Below, piece by piece: positions 33,492 through 40,518 of a stretch of DNA of 57,183 nucleotides (position 1 is its first letter; each line of letters starts with the position of its first letter). A program made the position numbers and the translations under genes. The notes under the pieces were generated by a model. It was given only the letters and a program-made list of their open reading frames with translations. It was not told the DNA's origin and did no database searches. Source of the stretch: Multifurca ochricompacta (taxonomy: Eukaryota > Basidiomycota > Agaricomycetes > Russulales > Russulaceae); NCBI GenBank assembly GCA_022496185.1, contig WTXG01000228.1, forward strand, positions 1 to 57,183. Reading direction: 5' to 3'.

Positions 33492-33705
33492 ATACAGTAA
33501 CCCACAAAACCATTCCAATGTTTAACCATCCTGAAGAGATTGACCAACCACACCATAGGAATAATTTCCAAAATTAGTAGAAATTGATAGATGATAGTGT
33601 AGCATCTAAGCTTCAATTAGAGCCTATACTAATGTCAATTGAGTCAGTGGTTCATGATATATAAAATGTTTTGTGTAGCAATGTCATTAGAATGGTTTTG
33701 TGGCC
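33492..33705 (+). repeat. Central diverged copy of the Tc1-type terminal module
   Basis: Same ~215-bp module as the element ends (32284-32497 and, inverted, 34690-34903). It begins CAGTAACCCACAAAACCATT and ends with the inverted submotif AATGGTTTTGTGGCC. It differs at many positions from the two outer copies, which are nearly identical to each other. Confidence 0.8.
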
Positions 33706-33734
33706 TATTGCACTTATGATGGAATGGGGGTGTA

Positions 33735-34079
33735 TGATATGGGAGGGGCCAGGTATGGCTTGAAAATTTGATGGGAGGATGGATGGGCATATTATGTTGA
33801 TAGAGGAACCCATTAACAACTTCTGAAGTGCTCTAGTCACTTCCACATCTGTGTCTGCCCTGCCAGAGGAGATAAGGCAAACAGCATGCTGAGCATTTCT
33901 CTCTGTCAGCCTCCTTGGTCTCCCTCCATTTGACTTGGGATGGTAAGGGCAGTATTTATGACCCATCTTGAGATGATAATAGTGCCATGGCCAGTCATAG
34001 TTGACACTTTATGGGCAGATTTGCCTGAAGTGAGGAGGGAGATGATGTGAGTCCTTTTGGCAGCAGAGAGGGCATGCAT
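33735..34079 (-). pseudogene. Tc1-type transposase N-terminal fragment, right arm
   Basis: Inverted copy of the left-arm fragment, with the same protein text (MHALSAAKRTHIISLLTSGK, GGRPRRLTERNA, ADTDVEVTRALQ), the same internal frame change and no LTR. It reads on toward the central module and lacks the DDE domain. Confidence 0.8.
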
Positions 34080-34183
34080 GGTAAGAAGCAAGTGTTGTTG
34101 ATGATTATTTGGTGTGTGTTCAACTTATTAAACATTGTCACATGACTGTCAATGCATTCCCATGACCACCAGATACTGGTTTT

Positions 34184-34669
34184 TAGTGATGTGCCTGGCC
34201 TGGCTCAAAGCTGGAAGCTGGGCCAAGCCGGGCCTGTTTGGGCTGGGCCAAGCCAGGCCGTTGTGACGGCCCAGCAAGGGCTTTGGCCCGGCTCAGAGAA
34301 ACTAAAAGCCAAAGCCGCCAGCTCAGGCCATGGCTTTCAACAGCACATACAAATGCATTAGCAATTGTCAAAATCAGTAGAAATCTTATCACAAAGTGGT
34401 TGATTTGGGTCATGTGATCATGTTTATCATGGCATTTCAAACTTTTTCTTCGATATAGCTTTGCAATATGTAACACACCAAGTCAGATTTGGATTAGCTG
34501 AACTATAACTACTAGTTATATGTCATAAAAGTTTCTCTGCCAAAAGCCGCGGCTTGGGCCAAGCCGTCTGTGGCGGCTTTGGCTCAGCCCAGACTTCAGG
34601 AAAGCCGGAGCCGCCTCAGGCTGAGCCAAAGCCGCGGCTTTTGGGCCAAGCCAGGCCAGAACATCACTA
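34184..34669. mobile_element. hAT-type MITE 5 (AAGCCGCGGCTT family)
   Basis: 486-bp insertion in the right arm, flanked by exact 8-bp repeats CTGGTTTT (34176-34183 and 34670-34677). Ends are TAGTGATGTGCCTGGCC and the inverted TAGTGATGTTCTGGCC. The left arm keeps the empty site at 32510-32520. Subterminal GGCTTTGGCC/AAGCCGCGGCTT words match hAT element 1, so both belong to one family. No coding capacity. Confidence 0.92.
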
Positions 34670-35039
34670 CTGGTTTTGTCATCTCACATGTTGGCCACAA
34701 AACCATTCCAATGATAATGCCTCACAAAACATTTTATATATCATGAACCACTGACTCAATTGACATTAGTATAGGCTCTAATTGAAGCATAGATGCTACA
34801 CTATCATCTACCAATTTCTACTAATTTTGGAAATTATTCTCATTGTATGGTAGGCCAATCTCTCCAGGATGGCCAAACATTGGAACAGTTTTGTGGGCTA
34901 CTGTAATAGAACAAGACTTAAAATCAAGGAAATCAACAGTGAAACCATTTATCAATAAGCTGGTGCATATGAGGATGTGTATAATATGATCTCATCTTGG
35001 GATCAGATCTATGTAGGGCTTAGCATGAGTCCAGGTAGT

Positions 35040-35210
35040 GTTTTTCTTTATCACCTATCTCCTTATCTCTATGACCAGACACTTAATTCCCTATCAGAAG
35101 CCAGACTTTATGCCCTCCACTTTCATATATTTGGGCCCACTTGACTCTGTGTTTCTTATGTAATGGCTCCCCTTTGTTTACATATATAAGTCCACAGCAT
35201 CTACCTAGTA
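35040..35210 (+). repeat. Diverged gypsy-LTR fragment
   Basis: Resembles the middle of the E/G LTR (38575-38745): shared words CTTATCTC, TTCCCTATCAGAAG, ATATTTGGGCCCAC and CATATATAAGTCC. It includes a TATA-like ACATATATAAG at about 35177. Limits of the parent LTR are not found. Confidence 0.65.
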
Positions 35211-35489
35211 GACCTGTGACGATTCTGATTCGCGTTTGATACCTGTTCCAATCTCTGCCTTCAAGTCTTGTGACAAGAGCTGTGACAGTTTGGATGTGAC
35301 GGTCTGTGACGTGTTTGTGACAAATTTCCGTTGGTAACACTTATGATCTGATCCCTTGATTGCACCATATGGTTTCTCTGCAGTGGGTGCAACCCCTCTC
35401 ACTTTTGTTCTATCTCAGTTCAGGGCATAACCCCTGGCACATGTGGACACTTACTGGAACATTCTGATTAACTTACATTTACTGATGTG

Positions 35490-35893
35490 CCTATCTCAAG
35501 ATGTATTTAAACTGCTACATTACAGAGACAGACCTTAAGTCTGTTCTCTTGTATTCAATACAGGTCTACTATTCTTCACCAGAAATCCTCTTGAACTTCC
35601 TAAGCTGCAACTTAGGAAGCCCTCTCCCCAGACTTCTAGCAGGGCCTATTGCCACTGCTTCAACTCCCTGCTCGCACACGTGCCCCTCTTGGATCTTGTG
35701 GGCCTTGAACCTTGACCACAGCTCTTTGTAGCTCACTTTGACATCTGAATTGACTTGCCCTTGACCGCAGCTCTTTGTAGTTTGCCTTGACACCCTTGAA
35801 TCAACTTGCCCTTGACAGTCTTGACCTTGACTTTGTGTGTGCTCTATATCTTGGGGAACAGTGACTTGAACGACCTTGACACAGCAGAGACCT
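35490..35893 (+). repeat. LTR-like block, plus orientation
   Basis: Contains GATGTATTTAAACTGC then CAGAGACAGACC and AAGTCTGTTCTCTTGTATTC, the same order of words as the reverse strand of 35897-36408. It is probably a diverged LTR of the same family facing it. The 35211-35489 stretch holds nothing I recognise. Confidence 0.5.
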
Positions 35894-35896
35894 GGC

Positions 35897-36408
35897 TGTC
35901 ACAGTTAGGTGCGGAACTGTGTCGGGGTCGGACGGGAGCAAGTCTTCCAAGGCAAGGTTCAAAGTTACAATAGAGTCAAGATCTAGTCAAGCCCATGATG
36001 AAGTCAGAGGGCACGCGTGTGAGATTCGAGGTCGACGGCAGAGACTCTAAGTCCTGCAACAAGTTCAAGATGATGAAGGCTCTCCAAGTCACATCTTGGA
36101 GAGTTCAAGTGGGGCTCTAACTGAGAGGATTCGATGAAGTCCGAAGCACCTTTGATTGAACACAAGAGAACAGACTTAGTCTGTCTCTCTACTCTGGTAG
36201 GTCTTTAAATACATGTAGAACTAGCTATGTCATAGTATATAGAAGCATCTAGTTCTATGATATAATATCTAGTGGTTGCGCAGTAGATCAAGCTGGAACT
36301 ATGGAGAATAAGGAGGGGTTAGGCCCTCAGTAAGCAAACACCGGTGAAACACAATGTCAAGTCATTAGTAACGTCACAGGGAGAATTCTGTCACACCTGG
36401 CTGTGACA
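35897..36408 (-). repeat. LTR-like block, minus orientation, perfect 8-bp terminal inverted repeats
   Basis: Begins TGTCACAG and ends CTGTGACA on the plus strand. Read in reverse it has GTATTTAAAGACC followed by AGAGACAGACTAAGTC. No 5-bp target duplication is visible (CTGGC on one side, TTAGA on the other). Confidence 0.5.
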
Positions 36409-36620
36409 TTAGAACAGACTTATCAGAACTTAGAAACAAAAGAACTCACCTGAACCCGCAAGGCAATGACAACACGTCCCATTGCCCAAATCCCTGACCA
36501 ACGACATCTTATTCCACACGAGAGCTACAGACGCCTTCGACAGACGATGCGTCCCTCAAGTATCAGTTGCCAACCTGAAACCTAGAAGACCAATCAGTAA
36601 CCCAGAGCCTTGAAAGAATC

Positions 36621-36830
36621 TTACCTGTAAACTGAAACCGCCTTGCACTTCTTGCAAACGACTCCTTGACTAAGAGCGTCCCACATGATGCAGAACCCCG
36701 ACTTCTTACTTGAACCTCGACTGGGAGCAGGACTGCTCCAGGTGTCTTCATTGATGTCCATCGAAACAACCCTTGCGACCGTGGCGACCTCCTTCCCATT
36801 CATCCTCCCCATCTGATTGACTGATGACAT
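36621..36830 (-). other. Antisense open frame with half-C1 zinc-finger-like text
   Basis: A minus-strand frame of 69 residues ends SGFCIMWDALSQGVVCKKCK, which resembles the second half of a C1 (phorbol-ester/DAG type) domain ('FC..C...L.GL..QG..C..C'). It is followed by a GTAAG donor and, 44 bases on, a TTCTAG acceptor. It overlaps the start of the D gag on the other strand. It could be a captured host-gene fragment or chance; I treat it as unproven. Confidence 0.25.
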
Positions 36831-38065
36831 CGACCCGGAGCTAAAGCGAAATGCATGCTGGTTAGAGTTACGAGAGGAACACGTACCTTTTAGGGGATAT
36901 TGGATTCCCTACCGACATATGCGGCTCGCAGTCGACCTTTACCAAGGGACTTGGTACCAAGTCCATCCCAATAACCTAGGACAAATTGAAGCTATTAGGA
37001 TAGCCCCTAACAAAACTGGACTGAACGTACCTGATACCTCCAGAACCCCACTAACAGAATATATCCTCCAACCGTTATTCAAAGCGCTACCAGCAGGAGC
37101 AAACCTGAACCCAATGTCGACCACACTTCCTGAACCCCAACCTAGACAACAACAGCGATCAGCTGACCCAGAAGACCCTGAAGGAGGACCCACTGACTTA
37201 CTTGCAACCACAGCACCCAAGGATGGTGTGACCAGAGGACGGATTGAAGGGGTACCACCCTCATTCTTCGATGGAAACCGAGCGGAGGCAGAGCACTGGT
37301 GGACTCAAGTAGAGCTCCACATTTTCTTGAACAACCAAGCAACAGTTATAAAAAACGAGATATCCAGAGTTTCCTATGTGTTGGCCCTAGTGAGAGGACA
37401 AAAGGTTAGCTGATGGGTGACAGAACAGACAAGGTGGCTAGCCAACATCACCCATGCCAGAATTCAAGAGCCGCACCCGTGGGAGAAATTCCACCAAATG
37501 TTTCAGGTGGCATTCGCCAATATAGCCGCGGGACAAAAGGCACTCCAGGGACTAGAGAAACTCCGGATGACAAATGGAAATATCAACAATTACATCGCCG
37601 AATTCTGAGATCTCACAATTCGGGCCAGGCTGTACCTAGATGATCCAGCAACTCGACAGAATTTTCAAAAGGGGTTACCTCAGAAACTAGTGCAGACTAT
37701 GATCACTCAGGATAGTCCCCAGACATTCGACGAAACAGCAGACTCAGCTCGACGATACCATGCGAACTGGATCTACATACAGAGCCTCTTCGCGAACAAA
37801 ACACCAATCATTAACCGAAGCACTAGTCAAGGAATACAGTCCACGCTCCCTCAATGACGCAACCTGAATGCCATGGACGTTGACGCAATTAAAAAGGCAG
37901 TCACTACTGAAGACAAAGAACAATATAGAAGGGAGGGCTGCTGTTTTGAGTGCGGCCAACGAGGTCATCTTGTTCGTGATTGCCCAACCAAGAAGCCTCG
38001 ACCTAGCACAAGCACCCTGGCCTGGACTGCTGCCATCATGGAAATTGCTCTGATGACTGCAACAG
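36817..38065 (+). pseudogene. Gypsy D gag, probably the 5' half of element F
   Basis: Reads MTDDIDPELKRNACWL, a proline/glutamine-rich middle, then a Ty3-type gag core (GVPPSFFDGNRAEAEHWW, VLALVRGQKV, ANIAAGQKALQGLEKLRMTN, DPATRQNFQKGLPQKLVQTM). It ends with NAMDVDAIKKAV and the CCHC knuckle CFECGQRGHLVRDC. In-frame stops at about 37411, 37606 and 37855 are all TGA, at least one where the family has Arg (AEF*DLTIRARL). A Copia-A LTR at 38066 interrupts it just after the knuckle. The gag tail that should follow (NTQPDVAAIVAMIKGL, EDQVQTLLAADSDF) is found at the start of F (minus strand, 49351-49240), which argues D and F were one element. Confidence 0.8.
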
Positions 38066-38401
38066 TGTTGACACAGGACGTGTCTGGAGATGCTTCAGGC
38101 ATCTAAGGTTCGCTTCAGCTGTAGATTAGATTAGATTAGATTCCGGAGTATCGGACTTTTTATGTTATCTTTATTACATTTCTTTCTCTCCTTACTCAGC
38201 TGATTAGTGATGGACTTAGTAATGCGCAGTAAGCATGTGATATCTCTTTGGCCAATGGCCTTTATCCCTCTTTGTTTATTGTCCGGCACTTGTGGACTTA
38301 TTCCCAGTGCACACAGACCATTTTCCCTAGCCCCTGTGGGTATATAAGGGTGTCTGTTTCATCTCTTACACTTCAGAGTTCCTTCTATCTCTGAAGTGTA
38401 A
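38066..38401 (+). repeat. Truncated Copia-A-family LTR
   Basis: First 336 bp of the ~510-bp LTR. It starts TGTTGACACAGG in the D gag and breaks exactly after the hairpin arm TCTGAAGTGTAA, where the 5' LTR of gypsy E begins. The missing 3' part and its target repeat are not in the window. Confidence 0.88.
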
Positions 38402-38987
38402 TGTTACGACCAGGACCCAGTCCTCCATTTTTCTTTACCCTCCCCAACACGGACCCTTCCCTTCCGCCCACCCTTCACTTCCTGATCACGTCCCCGTCCT
38501 GGGACCCCTCGCGTGCACTGCTTCCTTCCCCGTGACCGTCATTTGTACATGTTTACGTGTTGTTTATACTTGCTTATGCTTTCCTTATCTCTTATCTCCT
38601 TATCTCTAAGACCGGACACTTACTTAATTCCCTATCAGAAGCTCGGCTCTACGCCCTCCGCTTTTGTATATTTGGGCCCACATGACTCCGATATCTTATC
38701 ATTAGACGCTCATTCGATTACGTATATAAGTCCGCTGTAACTACATTGTAGACTTCAGACTCGACTTATTGAATACATTGGTGCTTGTCTTCTGGACTCT
38801 CCCTTGAACGCTTTGACTCGACCCTCTCAGTACTTCTGGTACTTTCCGCTTAACATCGTCTTAGAGCGCAGCCTCTTTGACTTTGACCTCTCATACACCA
38901 CTCAAAGGGGCCCTATTGGTCTCTTACCTGATCACGAACGAACGCTGTCACACAAGTTGTGTGGAACGTCTCGCACCGGACGTAACA
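38402..38987 (+). repeat. Gypsy E 5' LTR
   Basis: 586 bp, starts TGTTACGACCAGG and ends CCGGACGTAACA, with short inverted ends TGTTACG/CGTAACA. A TATATAAG box lies at 38723-38730. The predicted transcript start is at 38757. Confidence 0.93.
38723..38767 (+). promoter_or_regulatory. Gypsy E promoter and predicted RNA 5' end
   Basis: TATATAAG at 38723-38730. AGACTCGACTT at 38757-38767 begins 34 bases after the start of the box and is the exact complement of the PBS. Its position suits the first bases of the transcript. Confidence 0.65.
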
Positions 38988-38989
38988 TC

Positions 38990-39000
38990 AAGTCGAGTCT
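38990..39000 (+). promoter_or_regulatory. Gypsy E self-priming primer-binding site
   Basis: AAGTCGAGTCT begins two bases after the LTR end. It does not match a tRNA 3' end (no TGG start). It is complementary over 11 nt to the LTR sequence at 38757-38767, as in Tf1/sushi elements that prime from their own RNA 5' end. Confidence 0.65.
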
Positions 39001-39009
39001 CTTCCCAAC

Positions 39010-40518
39010 GTGGCTTCTTCCAGCCGAAGTCAGACCTTGTTCAAAGAAGAACTCATCGAACGCAGAGACGAGAATAATCTTTCACAACAGACACTTGGCT
39101 CTGCTGTCTGGAAAGACTTTGAATCCGAGTTTGGATACTACGTCTATCACGACGGAAGATACCAACCAGTAGAATACGACGACGAGAAAAGAGTTTGGTA
39201 TCGTATCCGATACTCGGATCGACGACACTCTTGGGTCACCACAGGACCCGCTCCGTTGGAATTTGGATTAGGACCGTGGAGGGAGAACCCCCCAGCCATT
39301 GTTACCGACTCTGAAGAAGAGTACATAGAACCAGACCAGAATGACGACGCACCAATATTAGCTTTTGCTACCCAGGTTGCACCGGAGACTGCTACGATCA
39401 GAGCCCCTGCATTAGCAACTCCCCAGACATCTATACGATCCACCGACACCATCCATCCAATCACCATGTCCACAATCGCTGCACAACTTCCTGATCCTAC
39501 CCCGAACCCGCCTCCTCCTACCACAATTATCCCAAACATTCCACCACCATCGGGACGACTCTCAGGAGTAATGCCCCAGACATTTACGGGAGATCGCTCC
39601 CAAAGCAAGAAGTTTATTCTGGAATTTACTACCTTCCAGAACTTCAACCATGATGTCCCACAGATGGTCAATCCGTTCCAAAGAGCCAACCTCTTTCTGT
39701 CGCTTATTAGAGGGGAAGCTGTGGATGATTGGACGATGGAGCAGTTGGAGTGGTTAAATGAGCAAGTAGCATCCGGGCGACGAACCACAAGTCCCGGACT
39801 ATGGGAGACAATCGCCCAGCGATTCAAAGACGCCTTTACAGACGGACAGGCGAAGCAGAAAGCTGCTAGGGAACTAAAAACACTGAAAATGGAAAGAGGG
39901 GATTTGGATGCATACGTCGCCAAATTCCGCAGCCTAGCCAATCGCGCCGGGTACGACACCGATGAAGAGGCTACATTGGACCTCTTCTCACAAGGACTCC
40001 CCAACCCCCTAGTAAAGAACATAATCCAGTTCCACCACCCACACACCTGGGATGACTGGGTAGATGCTGCACGTCGGCAGCAACAAGATTACCTCGACTT
40101 TCAGACAAGGTTTGGGGTTGACACAAAGAAAGGGAAAACAAGGGACCAGTGGAAAGCAGCTTTTGGAGTGAAATCACCAGGGCACGCCCCAACACGGGAT
40201 CCAAACGCCATGGATACTTTGGCGGATAGAACCCGTGTCCGTGCCACACTCACAGAAGACGAACGACAGACCCTGATGAAGGAGGGGAGATGTTTCCACT
40301 GCAAAGCCCAAGGACACATGTCCCGAGATTGCCCAAAGAAGGGAGCACGTGTAGCCGGAGCCACTGCCACCTCGGTCCCTGCTACCAACAACCCGACCAC
40401 TGTCGACAAACGCACCAAAGAGGAAAAGGCCCATGACATATGGGCAAATATGATGACAGAAAGCGAAGAAGTGCGGGCTATTCTAGTAGAGAAGGCGTTC
40501 GCCAAAAAGGATTTTTGA
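39010..40518 (+). CDS. Gypsy E gag
   Basis: Open frame of about 500 residues. The N-terminal region (LFKEELIERRDENNLSQQ, FGYYVYHDGRYQPVEYDDEK) precedes a Ty3-type gag core: TFTGDRSQSKKFILEFTTFQ, ANLFLSLIRGEAVDDWTMEQ, FTDGQAKQKAARELKTLKME, LDAYVAKFRSLANRAGYDTD. The CCHC knuckle is CFHCKAQGHMSRDC. It ends KKDF and stops at TGA 40516-40518. No ATG lies between the in-frame stop at 38983 and codon GTG 39010; the first in-frame ATG is 39466 (MSTIAAQLPDPTPNPPPP). So either initiation is at a non-AUG codon or translation starts at 39466. The upstream text is kept in copy G. Confidence 0.88.
   Translation: MASSSRSQTLFKEELIERRDENNLSQQTLGSAVWKDFESEFGYYVYHDGRYQPVEYDDEKRVWYRIRYSDRRHSWVTTGPAPLEFGLGPWRENPPAIVTDSEEEYIEPDQNDDAPILAFATQVAPETATIRAPALATPQTSIRSTDTIHPITMSTIAAQLPDPTPNPPPPTTIIPNIPPPSGRLSGVMPQTFTGDRSQSKKFILEFTTFQNFNHDVPQMVNPFQRANLFLSLIRGEAVDDWTMEQLEWLNEQVASGRRTTSPGLWETIAQRFKDAFTDGQAKQKAARELKTLKMERGDLDAYVAKFRSLANRAGYDTDEEATLDLFSQGLPNPLVKNIIQFHHPHTWDDWVDAARRQQQDYLDFQTRFGVDTKKGKTRDQWKAAFGVKSPGHAPTRDPNAMDTLADRTRVRATLTEDERQTLMKEGRCFHCKAQGHMSRDCPKKGARVAGATATSVPATNNPTTVDKRTKEEKAHDIWANMMTESEEVRAILVEKAFAKKDF
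40509..40515 (+). promoter_or_regulatory. Candidate -1 ribosomal frameshift site
   Basis: Heptamer GGATTTT in the gag frame (G GAT TTT), immediately followed by the gag stop TGA. The pol frame is -1 relative to gag and is open across this point. It resembles the GGATTTA site of the MMTV pro-pol junction. I did not model a downstream stem. Confidence 0.5.

Larger units (their letters stand above)
32284..34903. mobile_element. Palindromic (foldback) Tc1/mariner-type element
   Basis: Bounded by TA dinucleotides (32282-32283 and 34904-34905), with near-identical long inverted ends starting CAGTAGCCCACAAAACTG. Left arm (32284 to about 32949) and right arm (34903 back to about 33735, without its hAT insertion) are inverted copies. 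Each carries the same N-terminal transposase fragment. A diverged terminal module sits in the centre (33492-33705). TA target sites and CAGT ends fit Tc1/mariner. The catalytic DDE domain is absent, so it is non-autonomous. Confidence 0.82.

Noticed and set aside
35897..36408. 5' LTR of the D/F element
   Set aside because: F's 3' LTR begins TGTTACGACTC, which does not match TGTCACAG, and the orientation is opposite to the D gag.
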